Shown: positions 1 through 7,755 of the stretch, one piece after another
How positions within the stretch are numbered: the first letter of the stretch is position 1
How the letters are laid out: every line of letters starts with the position of its first letter
Assembly: GCA_946482575.1 (NCBI GenBank)
Contig: CAMLRZ010000012.1
Coordinates: 1 to 29,325 of the forward strand
From: an uncultured Candidatus Saccharibacteria bacterium
GTDB taxonomy: Bacteria; Patescibacteria; Saccharimonadia; Saccharimonadales; UBA4665
DNA: 29,325 bases
Direction of reading: 5' to 3'
The notes under the pieces: generated by a model
What the model saw: only the letters and a program-made list of their open reading frames with translations
The model's database searches: none
Told to the model about the DNA's origin: nothing
Position numbers and translations under genes: made by a program

Positions 1-249
1 GTTGGTGGGCGGAAGTGGTACAGAAGCGTCGGCAGCCGGTTGGACCGTTACTTTTTTGTTGCTGTCCATCAACGGACGTTCATCTCGATCTGACATCATC
101 GGATCCTTCACTTGGGGTTTATGCCCTACAATTACCGGTCGCGACGTTGGCGACACGGGCGTCTTGCCCGGGCGCATCACATCAAAAACCTTTTTTGTTG
201 CATCCTGAGGTCCAGTCTTGGCAGTTTTTTTAGAGGATTTACTCTTCAT
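1..249 (-). CDS. Hypothetical protein, N-terminal part only (runs off the left edge)
   Basis: Reading the minus strand from an ATG at 249 gives 83 open codons to the window edge. The product starts MKSKSSKKTAKTGP, is rich in Lys, Ser, Pro and Thr, and looks disordered; a stretch reading RPGKTPVSPTSRPVIVGHKP is its most distinctive part. No signal peptide or membrane segment is visible in the part present. The start lies inside the 3' end of tpiA (11-nt overlap), with AGGG just upstream, so the gene is probably translated by coupling to tpiA. I do not recognise the family; the C-terminal part is outside the window and could carry the functional domain. Confidence 0.7.
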   Translation of the reverse strand, partial: MKSKSSKKTAKTGPQDATKKVFDVMRPGKTPVSPTSRPVIVGHKPQVKDPMMSDRDERPLMDSNKKVTVQPAADASVPLPPTN

Positions 250-1030
250 TTCCCTGCTCATGTTGCATTCGGTATGCTGAATCAATAATGCCGGCAAACT
301 TATACGGGTTGATACTGGCGCCGCCAACAAGCGCGCCATCGCAGCCTTCAATTTCCAGATAGCCTCGCACCAAGTGTTCGTCTACGCTGCCACCATATAA
401 TACGCGGATCATGCTGGCAGTATGGGTGCCATACAGTTGTTCTACTTGGTGACGAATGTACAAAATCGCTTCTTCGGCTTCGCGAGGCTTGGCCAGCTGG
501 CCGCCAAACGTGCTAATGGCCCACACAGGCTCGTAGGCAATGACGATGTTGGCAACTTCAGCGGCAGTCAGATTACTCAGTGCCGATGTTACCTGATCGT
601 GCAAAACTTGTTTGGTTTGGCCCTCGTCACGCTCTTGTTTGGTCTCGCCCACGCACAAAATTGGTGTGATGTCATTGCGGACAGCAGCCTGTAATTTATC
701 GCGAATCATGTTTAAGCCTTCGCCAAAATAGATACGGCGTTCAGAGTGCCCCACAATTACGTAGTGCACCAGATCGCGCAGCATTGTAAACGAAACTTCG
801 CCGGTAAAGGCTCCTTCGTCTTTGTGATAGCCATTTTGCGCAGCCAGACGAAACTTGCGTCGGTCAATCTGGTTGCTGAGTGGCTGCAGTGTGAGTAAGC
901 TCGGTGCTAAGACCACTTCAATATTGCGGTGAATCCGCGTTCGCTCCTGTAAGCGATGCACGAGCAGGCTTGCCTGGCTAGTGTTCAGGTGCATTTTCCA
1001 GTTACCAACGAGCAATATTTTTCGGGCCAT
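239..1030 (-). CDS. tpiA: Triosephosphate isomerase
   Basis: Interconverts dihydroxyacetone phosphate and glyceraldehyde 3-phosphate in cytosolic glycolysis. The 263-residue product has normal family length. Catalytic residues are visible: Lys12 in NWKMHL, His95 in VIVGHSERR and Glu167 in AYEPVWA. The phosphate-binding segment GALVGGASI is near the C-terminus. The ATG at 1030 gives the canonical N-terminus MARKILLVGNWKM. No strong Shine-Dalgarno is seen; a TAAAGA lies 7-12 nt upstream. It sits downstream of pyk and pgk on the same strand, making a lower-glycolysis cluster, but a convergent small ORF separates it from pgk, so it probably has its own promoter. The next gene overlaps its 3' end. 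Confidence 0.97.
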   Translation of the reverse strand: MARKILLVGNWKMHLNTSQASLLVHRLQERTRIHRNIEVVLAPSLLTLQPLSNQIDRRKFRLAAQNGYHKDEGAFTGEVSFTMLRDLVHYVIVGHSERRIYFGEGLNMIRDKLQAAVRNDITPILCVGETKQERDEGQTKQVLHDQVTSALSNLTAAEVANIVIAYEPVWAISTFGGQLAKPREAEEAILYIRHQVEQLYGTHTASMIRVLYGGSVDEHLVRGYLEIEGCDGALVGGASINPYKFAGIIDSAYRMQHEQGNEE

Positions 1031-1138
1031 ACGCGTTTCTTTAAATCTCTTTGTAGCTTAGCATAAGCGTTAGAAAAAGTACAAAATCTTACAGACGCTG
1101 TTCGTAATATGACCTATTTTGGAACGCGGGAGGTAACT

Positions 1139-1375
1139 ATGGAAAACGCACTATGTCCGCCATATATTTTGAATCGTCACAACGAGGAACACGCCAAACC
1201 TGGCAGCACTGCCAATGAGCTCGTGCCTGGCATGGAAGGAATGGCGCTCACCGAAGGTGATTGCGTGCTCGAAGCGCTTAAATGCGCCAGCAGCGATCAG
1301 CTGCATGAGGTCATGGATCAAGCGCCGTCGTGTCACCAATTGGGCAAATGTATTTTGGACCGATCCGCCGGTTAG
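1139..1375 (+). CDS. Small unknown protein with a good ribosome binding site
   Basis: A 78-codon ORF starting with ATG at 1139, preceded by GGGAGGT (about 1128-1134) at good spacing. The in-frame ATG at 1109 has no such site, so I prefer 1139. The product starts MENALCPPYILNRHNEEH, has five cysteines, no membrane segment and an acidic middle. It lies between divergent tpiA and convergent pgk, overlapping the pgk stop region by 4 nt. I do not recognise a family. The ribosome binding site and its position in an otherwise empty gap argue for a real gene; the lack of a clear promoter and of any known motif argue for caution. Confidence 0.5.
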   Translation: MENALCPPYILNRHNEEHAKPGSTANELVPGMEGMALTEGDCVLEALKCASSDQLHEVMDQAPSCHQLGKCILDRSAG

Positions 1376-2658
1376 CGGTTTTCGAGCGCTTCTACACCAG
1401 GCAACTTGCGGCCGGCCATGAGCTCCAGGCTGGCGCCACCACCGGTAGAAACGTGGTCAAATGCGCCAATTAATTTGCGCTCGGCAATATAGGCAGCGGT
1501 GTCTCCGCCGCCTACCAAGCTGTACGGTCGATGGCCGTAATCGCCAACAATAGCGTCGATGACCAGCTCGGTACCTCGAGCAAACGGGCCAACCGGCCCC
1601 TGTAGGCTGGGAGTTTCGGTAACGCCCATGGTACCGTTCCACACCACGGTATTGGCGAGCTGGATGCCGCCCGCAATGAACGCGCCACTAAACGGTCCGA
1701 TGTCTAAGATCATTTCATCATCAGCAATAACACGGCTGGACCCTGGTGGTTGCTTGGGGTAGCTTTCTACCTCGGCAATCATGTGTGCGTCCCAGTCCAC
1801 AATGCGGGTGGCGGCGTTTTTGTCCGCGCCGGTGGCGACCACACCATCTTGTGGCACGTAAAAAATAAATCGTTCACGCTTAGCTTTTTCACGAGCTTTG
1901 GCCATGATGTCTTTTGCCACAGCAACATCATTGGGTTCAAATTTGCTTTTGGCCACATCAATTCCTTCGGCCGCCAAAAAGGTGTTGGCCATGGCGCCAC
2001 CAATGGCAATAAAATCGGCAATATCTATAAAGCGGTTCAGAACATCGATTTTGTCGCTGATTTTGGCACCGCCCACGATTGCCATCAAAGGACGCTCAGG
2101 CGTGTCCATAACCCGGGTAATGCTATCAACTTCTTTTTCGAGCAACAGCCCAGCCACGCTGGGCAAATGATGGGTAATCGCTTCGGTGCTGGCATGTGCC
2201 CGATGCACCACGCCAAACCCATCTTGCACAAAAATATCAGCAACCTTGGCAAGTTCAGTGGCAAACTCGGCATCGTTTTGCTCTTCTTGAGGGTGAAAGC
2301 GCAGATTTTCCAGTACAAGCACTTGCCCGGCCTGTAAGCTGCCGGCCATTTTCTGCATTTCTTCGCCAATACAATCAGGTGCAAATTGTACATCCTGCTT
2401 GAGCAGCTCGCCCAATCGCTCGGCAACCTGGCGGAGGCTTAATTTGGGATCTGGCTTGCCGTCTGGCCGGCCCAAGTGGGAGCACACAACCAGTTTTACG
2501 CCTTTGTCTAGCAAGACCTTTACGGTTTGCAGCGATTGCTGAATACGGTAGTCGTCGGCAATGGTACCATCGTCGGCAAGTGGCACATTGTAATCGGCTC
2601 GCAGTAGAACGCGCTTGCCAGCTATATCAATATCGTTGATCGTCTTTTTGGTAAACAT
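1372..2658 (-). CDS. pgk: Phosphoglycerate kinase
   Basis: Transfers phosphate from 1,3-bisphosphoglycerate to ADP, the first ATP-yielding step of glycolysis, in the cytosol. From the ATG at 2658 the product is 428 residues. It shows the substrate-binding RADYNVPL and SHLGRPDGK segments near the N-terminus, the hinge segment VVWNGTMGV, and the nucleotide-binding [10 protein letters not shown] and [13 protein letters not shown] segments near the C-terminus. An upstream in-frame ATG (2700) is possible, but the start at 2658 has AGAGGT about 7 nt before it and gives the usual N-terminus. A strong hairpin separates it from pyk. The 3' end overlaps the convergent small ORF by 4 nt. Confidence 0.96.
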   Translation of the reverse strand: MFTKKTINDIDIAGKRVLLRADYNVPLADDGTIADDYRIQQSLQTVKVLLDKGVKLVVCSHLGRPDGKPDPKLSLRQVAERLGELLKQDVQFAPDCIGEEMQKMAGSLQAGQVLVLENLRFHPQEEQNDAEFATELAKVADIFVQDGFGVVHRAHASTEAITHHLPSVAGLLLEKEVDSITRVMDTPERPLMAIVGGAKISDKIDVLNRFIDIADFIAIGGAMANTFLAAEGIDVAKSKFEPNDVAVAKDIMAKAREKAKRERFIFYVPQDGVVATGADKNAATRIVDWDAHMIAEVESYPKQPPGSSRVIADDEMILDIGPFSGAFIAGGIQLANTVVWNGTMGVTETPSLQGPVGPFARGTELVIDAIVGDYGHRPYSLVGGGDTAAYIAERKLIGAFDHVSTGGGASLELMAGRKLPGVEALENR

Positions 2659-2702
2659 ACAATACCTCTTATGGTTGTATTGTAGCACCGGGGACATCAA
2701 CT

Positions 2703-2730
2703 AAAAAGAACCTGTTTCCAGGTTCTTTTT
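2703..2730 (-). terminator. Intrinsic terminator between pyk and pgk
   Basis: Perfect 12-bp stem AAAAAGAACCTG (2703-2714) / CAGGTTCTTTTT (2719-2730) with loop TTTC. The A and T flanks allow it to act on both strands; the gene it serves is pyk on the minus strand. Confidence 0.85.
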
Positions 2731-2748
2731 GCACACTTTGCCGTAAGA

Positions 2749-4194
2749 CTACTGTAGCACGCGGACTTTAATGGTGTCGGTGCCGCCAATGAGGCCTGGC
2801 TGGTGACCAGAAACAATAACCACACGATCGCCAGATTGGAACACGCTTTGCTCTTTGAGCCATTCGGCCAAGTTTGCGCCCACGTTTTCCACATCTTCAC
2901 GTAAGAAAGACTTGCTTGCGTACATCAAGGCCATTTGGGTTGCCACCCGAGGCGTTGATGTCACCACAATAATGGGCATGTTCGGACGGCGAGCCGCAAT
3001 ACTTAAGGCTGTTGGGCCAGATTTGGTCTGCGCAATAATTGCAGCCGCTTTGATCTGCTCGGCCAAGGCCAAAGCACCAGAGGTAATGGCTTCTTGTAAG
3101 TTGTCGGTGTGTTCGTCGGTAGTGTAAATGGGGTTTAACGCAGCGTTTTCTTGGGTGTACAAAATAATGCGCTTCATTGTGGCCACTGCTTCCAGTGGAT
3201 AATTGCCGTTAGCTGACTCGTCAGACAACATGACACAGTCAGCGCCAGTAATAACAGCGTTAGCTACATCGGAAACCTCAGCGCGGGTTGGATCAGGGTT
3301 GTCTACCATACTAATCAACATCTGGGTGGCAACAATGCTGATCTTGCCGTACTTCTGGCAGAGGCCCAAAATGTTGCGTTGCACTACTGGCACAGCCTCG
3401 GGACTCACTTCGACGGCTAAGTCGCCGCGAGCTACCATTACACCATCGCTTACCTTTACGATTTCTTCCAATGCACCGTCTTCAATAGATGCTTGGGTCT
3501 CAATTTTGGCTATGATTTTGGCGTCGGAGCCTTTTTCGGTTAGAATTTTGCGTAAGTTAGTAATGTCTTCTGCGGACTGCACAAAGCTAAGTGCTACATA
3601 GTCAATATCTTGCGTAACACCGTAATCAATGTCGCGTAAATCTTTTTCGGTTAGAATGTCGCCGCCAAAGTTAGTGTCAGGCAGGTTCATTCCTTTGCGC
3701 TTCAGCAAGAAACCATCATTGTCAATCTGAACGGTTAGAACGCCTTCGGCAGAAATGTCAGCTACAATGCCACGCAAGCGGCCGTCGAACAGGAATAGGC
3801 GCTCACCAATCTTCATTTTTTGGCTTAGGTCATACTGAATAGGGATAATTCCAGATTCTTCGTAGTTGGCGCCAAATTTAAATTGAAGAGCATCACCAGC
3901 CTTTACTTCAATACGGCCCTCAAAGTCGCCCAAGCGGATTTTTGGCCCCTGTAAGTCCTGCAGGATAGCCACTGGCTTGCCATACTCGGTACTCGCTTGG
4001 CGAATCCATTCGATGCGACGACCATGTTCTTGGTGGTCACCGTGGCTAAAGTTCAAACGAAAGCCATTGGCACCGTTTTTCATCATGCCTAATACACTGT
4101 CGTAGCTGTCGGTAGCCGGACCAACCGTAGCCAAAATTTTGGTGCGCTTAAACACGCGTGAAGAAACATTTGGGGCTTTATCAATAATTGTCAT
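2749..4194 (-). CDS. pyk: Pyruvate kinase
   Basis: Converts phosphoenolpyruvate and ADP to pyruvate and ATP, the last glycolytic step. The 481-residue product has normal length. The N-terminus carries RTKILATVGPAT, then FRLNFSHG (substrate and K+ binding), LQDLQGPKIRLG, and the catalytic segment IIAKIET followed by GVMVARGDLAVE. The C-terminal domain starts with the conserved GPTALSIAARRP. The ATG at 4194 has GGAG in the leader just upstream and a clear promoter about 40 nt away. It is followed by a strong terminator, so it is probably monocistronic. No unusual substitutions are seen. Confidence 0.97.
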   Translation of the reverse strand: MTIIDKAPNVSSRVFKRTKILATVGPATDSYDSVLGMMKNGANGFRLNFSHGDHQEHGRRIEWIRQASTEYGKPVAILQDLQGPKIRLGDFEGRIEVKAGDALQFKFGANYEESGIIPIQYDLSQKMKIGERLFLFDGRLRGIVADISAEGVLTVQIDNDGFLLKRKGMNLPDTNFGGDILTEKDLRDIDYGVTQDIDYVALSFVQSAEDITNLRKILTEKGSDAKIIAKIETQASIEDGALEEIVKVSDGVMVARGDLAVEVSPEAVPVVQRNILGLCQKYGKISIVATQMLISMVDNPDPTRAEVSDVANAVITGADCVMLSDESANGNYPLEAVATMKRIILYTQENAALNPIYTTDEHTDNLQEAITSGALALAEQIKAAAIIAQTKSGPTALSIAARRPNMPIIVVTSTPRVATQMALMYASKSFLREDVENVGANLAEWLKEQSVFQSGDRVVIVSGHQPGLIGGTDTIKVRVLQ

Positions 4195-4233
4195 ATGGAC
4201 TCCAAGATAAGATTTTTGCTATCGTTGGCCCCT

Positions 4234-4262
4234 ATTATCTACCTTTTTGGATCAGATTGCAA
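4234..4262 (-). promoter_or_regulatory. Sigma70-type promoter of pyk
   Basis: On the minus strand TTGCAA (4262-4257), a 17-nt spacer, then GATAAT (4239-4234). It lies about 40 nt before the pyk ATG, leaving a leader with a GGAG ribosome binding site. It is a conventional leadered promoter, unlike the leaderless ones listed elsewhere. Confidence 0.65.
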
Positions 4263-4273
4263 ACATGAGCATT

Positions 4274-4798
4274 TTACTCGCGATACAGATCTGCATCAGG
4301 CCAATTTGTCATATCTTGAGTACGCAAATCAATCCACATATCTAGGCGATTGCTTTCTGTTAGTGGCTCGAATTCCTGGGGTGTTTGAGCAATAAGTTCA
4401 TCGAGTGTTTGTGGATACGGGCGACGAACACTATGGTCAGTCGCAGCGCGAGCAATCTGGAGAGCATCAGCGCCAAACGCTTCACGAGCCATAACAATTT
4501 GACTTTGCATAGGTTCAGAAAAACGTAGCTCCGGAACTGCCTGCAGGCGCAAGTCCCGACCGCATGCCTGCAACACATGCACACCAACTTGCTGTGCCTT
4601 GTGTGGGTCTAAATAATGAGCCTCCAGATCGTCCACCTCAACCTGCTTGGTTTCGAGATAGTGATTTATTACCAAAAAACCAACTGTTCTCCCGGTTTCC
4701 GTCTGGTCTACCTGATAATGGAAGCGTCGTGGCCAGCCCTCGCGCCAGCGCTCAGTCGTATCAAATTTTGTTACTTTGAAATGTTGTTCTGTGCTCAT
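4274..4798 (-). CDS. Hypothetical protein, 174 residues
   Basis: A cytosolic-looking 174-residue product with no signal peptide, membrane segment or low-complexity run. The N-terminal half reads like a beta-rich small domain (MSTEQHFKVTKFDTTERW, then FHYQVDQTETGRTVGFLVI), followed by a helical acidic C-terminal half ending NWPDADLYRE. I do not recognise the family. The start at 4798 has no clear Shine-Dalgarno. It ends just beyond the pyk promoter and may read into pyk. Coding potential is good: full-length open frame and codon use like the neighbours. Confidence 0.75.
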   Translation of the reverse strand: MSTEQHFKVTKFDTTERWREGWPRRFHYQVDQTETGRTVGFLVINHYLETKQVEVDDLEAHYLDPHKAQQVGVHVLQACGRDLRLQAVPELRFSEPMQSQIVMAREAFGADALQIARAATDHSVRRPYPQTLDELIAQTPQEFEPLTESNRLDMWIDLRTQDMTNWPDADLYRE

Positions 4799-4842
4799 AG
4801 TGAGCCAAGTTTAACAAAAGCCAAACATAAGCGCAATAAACT

Positions 4843-4874
4843 AAAACAGCCCGCAGTTGGGAGCGGGCTGTTTT
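4843..4874 (-). terminator. Intrinsic terminator downstream of the winged-helix gene
   Basis: Perfect 12-bp stem AAAACAGCCCGC (4843-4854) / GCGGGCTGTTTT (4863-4874) with an 8-nt loop. It follows the minus-strand gene ending at 4890, and the A/T flanks would also allow termination from the other strand. Confidence 0.85.
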
Positions 4875-4889
4875 GCTAAATATATAAGA

Positions 4890-5156
4890 TTAGTAGCCTA
4901 GACTGGGGTTGAGTCCAGATTCGGGCCACACGTAGCGGACCAGTTGGCGGCCTTTGGCGCTGAGGCGAATCCATGGCTCCTGGTAATTACGACTAAAGTA
5001 GATCAGTCCTTTATGGTGTAATGCTTGCACAATATGGGCAAGGCGTTTTTTGTCGACGCGTAGTGATTCAGACAAGGTGTCCAGATCTTCTTCGCCACTC
5101 TCGTTAACTTGTTGGAGCACCAGTGCGTAGTCGGCTGGCAGCGTAATCTTTTTCAT
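4890..5156 (-). CDS. Small winged-helix DNA-binding-like protein
   Basis: An 88-residue product with the layout of a stand-alone winged helix: helices (ADYALVLQQVNES, EEDLDTLSESLRVDKKRLAHIVQALHHKGLI), then a wing (YFSRNYQEPWIRLSAKGRQLV). The DTLSESL...VDKKRLAHIVQALHHKGLI stretch is the typical helix-turn-helix pattern of MarR/ArsR-like regulators. Metal- or ligand-binding residues are not evident. The start has AAGGGGG about 10 nt upstream. It is divergent from the CDP-alcohol phosphatidyltransferase, and an inverted repeat GTGTT-N17-AACAC lies between them, so it may regulate itself. The regulatory role is inferred from fold only. Confidence 0.75.
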   Translation of the reverse strand: MKKITLPADYALVLQQVNESGEEDLDTLSESLRVDKKRLAHIVQALHHKGLIYFSRNYQEPWIRLSAKGRQLVRYVWPESGLNPSLGY

Positions 5157-5161
5157 GTGAT

Positions 5162-5188
5162 GTGTTCCCCCTTTATGTTAGGTAACAC
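5162..5188. promoter_or_regulatory. Inverted repeat, possible operator
   Basis: GTGTT (5162-5166) and AACAC (5184-5188) form a spaced inverted repeat in the leader/promoter region of the winged-helix gene. The half-sites are only 5 bp, so chance occurrence is possible. Confidence 0.25.
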
Positions 5189-5241
5189 TTTTAGTCTGCG
5201 CCGCAATGCTTGCGAAATGCTTGGGATTTACGATACTGCGC

Positions 5242-5247
5242 TATACT
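5242..5247 (+). promoter_or_regulatory. -10 element placed for a leaderless transcript
   Basis: TATACT ends 7 nt before the ATG at 5255, so transcription would start at or next to the start codon. The surrounding CGCTATACT is shared with the promoters before 15611 (plus) and 28803 (minus). Confidence 0.55.
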
Positions 5248-5254
5248 AAAGGGT

Positions 5255-5854
5255 ATGTTAACTGTCTTTAAACCTGTGATCGAGCAACCTCTTAAACCTG
5301 TTGCCCGATTGCTACAACGCATTAATCCTAATCTGATTTCTTTGCTCGGCCTGGTCTTTCCAGTGCTGTTTTTTTGGGCAGTCATGCAGGAACACTACGT
5401 CTGGGCACTGATTGTTTTCATTTTTAATGGTGTAGATCTATTGGATGGCATGGTAGCCCGCCTGAGTGGCAAGGTCACAGCATTTGGTGGCTTTTTGGAC
5501 TCCACTATTGATCGGTTTGCCGATTTTACAGTGATTGCGGTGTTTGGATTTGCAGGACTCGTGGGCTGGAACATTATTTTACCGCTGTTGATGCTGACGT
5601 ACATGATCAGCTACATGCGATCACGTACCGAGCTCGCCGCCAAAGGCAAAATTACCGCCAGCGTCGGTATAATTGAGCGCACCGAGCGGCTCGTTCTGGT
5701 CTTTGTGGGCCTGCTGCTGTATGCGATTTTTCCTGATACGCAAATCGGTAGTCAAAATATCATTGGCCTTACCTGCCTGCTACTTATCGTGCTCTCGGTA
5801 ATTACCGTGGCACAGCGCACTGCGTTTGCATATCGCAAACTAAAAGATTTCTAG
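5255..5854 (+). CDS. CDP-alcohol phosphatidyltransferase family membrane protein
   Basis: Integral membrane enzyme that transfers a phosphatidyl group from CDP-diacylglycerol to an alcohol. The 199-residue product has the family signature DG-x2-AR-x8-G-x3-D-x3-D: DGMVAR, then G and LDSTIDRF. Several hydrophobic segments follow (PNLISLLGLVFPVLFFWAV, ALIVFIFNGVDLL, LVLVFVGLLLYAIF and a C-terminal LLLIVLSVITV). The acceptor (glycerol phosphate, inositol phosphate or another alcohol) cannot be told from sequence. I chose the ATG at 5255 rather than 5210 because the upstream codons are not hydrophobic and a -10 box sits just before it. It converges with the next gene with a 4-nt overlap. Confidence 0.9.
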   Translation: MLTVFKPVIEQPLKPVARLLQRINPNLISLLGLVFPVLFFWAVMQEHYVWALIVFIFNGVDLLDGMVARLSGKVTAFGGFLDSTIDRFADFTVIAVFGFAGLVGWNIILPLLMLTYMISYMRSRTELAAKGKITASVGIIERTERLVLVFVGLLLYAIFPDTQIGSQNIIGLTCLLLIVLSVITVAQRTAFAYRKLKDF

Positions 5855-6288
5855 CGTTTGGTGCGTGGCTTTTTGACCGGTTTTTCTACCGAAGTTTCAT
5901 CAGTTACTTCAGGATAGCGGCCAGGGTGTTTGCGGTAGTAATCCACCCATTTATCGCCTTCGTCAACCGTAACTGATTCAACAAAAACGCCATTGGCAAA
6001 TGCACCTGCGCGTTCGTTTTTAACTGCTTGAGCATTAGCAATCTCTTGATCGTCCAGGCCCAGCACCGTCTTTAGGTCATCCAAGGCTTGCTGCACGTCG
6101 GCGATCTCTTTTATAGCTTCGTCTCGGTCAGACACGGGAATTTCTTGTGCTTCTTCAAGGATTTTGGCCACCAGAGCCTCGGCGTGCTCGGTGGGATCAA
6201 GCGTATAGTACTCGGGGTCGGCGCCTGACGCAATTTGCTGATCTACAATTTTGTCACGCACTAATTTATTGAAGATAAACTTTGGCAT
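5851..6288 (-). CDS. MazG/phosphoribosyl-ATP pyrophosphohydrolase-like protein
   Basis: The 145-residue product begins MPKFIFNKLVRDKIVDQQ, the KLVRDKI start typical of a family of PRA-PH/MazG-like 'house-cleaning' nucleotide pyrophosphohydrolases. The helical core has paired acidic residues (KILEEAQEI, then EAIKEIADVQQALDDL) matching the metal-binding EExxE...ExxD pattern. A basic tail ends KPRTKR. No histidine-biosynthesis genes are nearby, so a nucleotide-sanitising role is more likely than histidine synthesis. The start at 6288 is preferred over 6303: TACAAT lies exactly 6 nt upstream, suggesting a leaderless mRNA. Confidence 0.8.
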   Translation of the reverse strand: MPKFIFNKLVRDKIVDQQIASGADPEYYTLDPTEHAEALVAKILEEAQEIPVSDRDEAIKEIADVQQALDDLKTVLGLDDQEIANAQAVKNERAGAFANGVFVESVTVDEGDKWVDYYRKHPGRYPEVTDETSVEKPVKKPRTKR

Positions 6289-6300
6289 ACCTGTATTGTA
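6289..6300 (-). promoter_or_regulatory. -10 element placed for a leaderless transcript
   Basis: On the minus strand TACAAT (6300-6295) is followed by 6 nt and the ATG at 6288. It is arranged back-to-back with the promoter of the 6331 gene. Confidence 0.55.
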
Positions 6301-6318
6301 CACTGCAACTCACGCGCG

Positions 6319-6330
6319 TACACTATAATC
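6319..6330 (+). promoter_or_regulatory. -10 element placed for a leaderless transcript
   Basis: TACACT (6319-6324) is followed by 6 nt and the ATG at 6331. The overlapping TATAAT at 6324-6329 would be too close to the ATG to serve it. A weak -35, TTGTAC, lies at 6296-6301 with a 17-nt spacer. Confidence 0.5.
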
Positions 6331-6939
6331 ATGAGCATCATTAACATCGGTTTTGGAGGCAAACGCGATGAGGACCGGCGGCTTCCGCCGGGGCAATCAC
6401 AGGTCAAAAACTGGCCGGTGTTAACCTACGGCGCAACACCGCACATCGATATCAAAAACTGGGAGTTGGTAATCGACGGCGAGGTCAACAAACCAATTAC
6501 GCTCACATGGGACCAGTTTATGGAGCTCCCCAAGACAACTATGAATACCGATATCCATTGTGTCACTCGCTGGAGTAAATTGGGTATGGAGTGGCAAGGC
6601 GTCTCGCTCGATGGCCTTATTACAGAGGCGGGCGGCCTTACCAAAAAAGCGCGATTTTTGATAGCGACCAGTCATGGCAACTACACCACTAACGTGCCCG
6701 TGGGAGATGTTACTGATGGCCAGGCGTTGGTTGCCTTTCAGGCTCAAAATGAAACGTTACCTGATGAGCATGGCGGCCCCGCCCGACTGTTTATTCCTCA
6801 TTTGTATTTTTGGAAAAGCGCCAAATGGGTGCGCCGACTGACCTTTACCGCTGATGATCATCCTGGATTTTGGGAAATGAATGGCTACCATAATTACGGC
6901 GACCCCTGGCGTGAGCAGCGATATGACACCGACGTCTAA
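6331..6939 (+). CDS. Sulfite-oxidase-like molybdopterin-dependent oxidoreductase
   Basis: A 202-residue single-domain protein of the sulfite oxidase/YedY-type molybdopterin fold. It has LVIDGEVNKPITLTWDQF near the N-terminus and the cofactor segment around Cys77 in HCVTRWSKLGMEWQGVSL, where Cys is the expected molybdenum ligand. Later come ATSHGNYTTNV and the GGPARLFIPHLYFWKSAKWV segment, also typical. There is no Tat or Sec signal peptide, so it is probably cytosolic. The next gene, a flavin reductase, overlaps its end by 17 nt and is the likely electron partner. Substrate unknown. Molybdenum-cofactor synthesis genes are not in the window. Confidence 0.9.
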   Translation: MSIINIGFGGKRDEDRRLPPGQSQVKNWPVLTYGATPHIDIKNWELVIDGEVNKPITLTWDQFMELPKTTMNTDIHCVTRWSKLGMEWQGVSLDGLITEAGGLTKKARFLIATSHGNYTTNVPVGDVTDGQALVAFQAQNETLPDEHGGPARLFIPHLYFWKSAKWVRRLTFTADDHPGFWEMNGYHNYGDPWREQRYDTDV

Positions 6940-7666
6940 CGAGCCAAGCGAGTGGTTTCCCGCCACCATCACGCGCATCATACAAGAGACGCCTAGCGTG
7001 AAGACGTTTCGGTTTGCCCTGCCTCACTCCGTGCAGCACCTGGCTGGCCAACATTATGAAATCCGCCTCACCGCGCCAGACGGTTATCAAGCGGCGCGTC
7101 TATATTCGGCGGCCTCTGTTGCTGCAGGCGATAACCATTTGGAGCTAACGGTAGCCCTCTTGCCCAATGGCGAGGTCTCGCCCTATATGCATCAAGTGGC
7201 CACCACCGGCACGCAGGTAGAAATTCGCGGACCGTTGGGCAAGTTTTTTGTGTGGGATCCGGCGCAATCTACCCCCGTTTTGTTAATTGCTGGCGGCAGT
7301 GGCGTTGTGCCGATGCGCTGCATCCTGCAGGCCCACCAGCGTAGTAAATCAACTGCGCCTATTCACTTGCTCTACAGCGCGCGAACCTATTCAGAAATTA
7401 TTTATAAAAACGACTTACTCCGAGATAAAACACTGGCCAAGCACGCCACGATCACCGTTACCGACGAGCACCCTGTAGGCTGGCAGGGCAAAACTGGCCG
7501 AATCGACCAAGCTATGGTGCAAGAAATGTTAGCACAGCTTCCCTCCAACCCGGTGTGCTATTTGTGCGGAACAACACCGTTTGTTGAGGCGATGGCTACC
7601 GTGTTAGTGGCGCTCGGCATACCAGCCGAACAGATCAAAGCCGAGCGTTTTGGCGCTACAGCCTAA
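6923..7666 (+). CDS. FAD/NAD(P)-binding oxidoreductase (ferredoxin reductase family)
   Basis: The 247-residue product has the two-domain layout of ferredoxin-NADP reductases. The FAD domain ends with the flavin motif ARLYSAAS and a GPLGKFF segment; the NAD(P) domain starts LLIAGGSGVVPMRCIL and ends with YLCGTTPFVEAM and a C-terminal aromatic ERFG. No 2Fe-2S domain is attached. I chose the ATG at 6923, which overlaps the preceding molybdopterin gene by 17 nt. The pair likely forms a two-component system passing electrons from NAD(P)H through FAD to the molybdenum centre; this pairing is inferred from adjacency. Confidence 0.88.
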   Translation: MTPTSNEPSEWFPATITRIIQETPSVKTFRFALPHSVQHLAGQHYEIRLTAPDGYQAARLYSAASVAAGDNHLELTVALLPNGEVSPYMHQVATTGTQVEIRGPLGKFFVWDPAQSTPVLLIAGGSGVVPMRCILQAHQRSKSTAPIHLLYSARTYSEIIYKNDLLRDKTLAKHATITVTDEHPVGWQGKTGRIDQAMVQEMLAQLPSNPVCYLCGTTPFVEAMATVLVALGIPAEQIKAERFGATA

Positions 7667-7667
7667 C

Positions 7668-7696
7668 TTTACTTAGATTCATTTTTGTTATATAAT
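7668..7696 (+). promoter_or_regulatory. Promoter of the GC3-rich gene at 7756
   Basis: TTTACT (7668-7673), 17-nt spacer, perfect TATAAT (7691-7696). Transcription would start near 7703, which excludes the in-frame ATG at 7699 as the start codon and supports the GTG at 7756. Confidence 0.65.
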
Positions 7697-7755
7697 ATAT
7701 GCGAGCTTTCGCTCTTTCCCGTTTTCGTTCGATCATTGAGGCAAGGAGTCCCCTC

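Noticed and set aside
2..233. Plus-strand ORFs at the left edge
   Set aside because: They lie opposite the minus-strand ORF starting at 249, have no ribosome binding site and no recognisable sequence.
7699..7755. Start of the GC3-rich gene at the ATG at 7699
   Set aside because: It lies upstream of the transcription start predicted from TATAAT at 7691-7696, and the codons to 7755 lack the GC3 bias; the GTG at 7756 has AAGGAG at good spacing.
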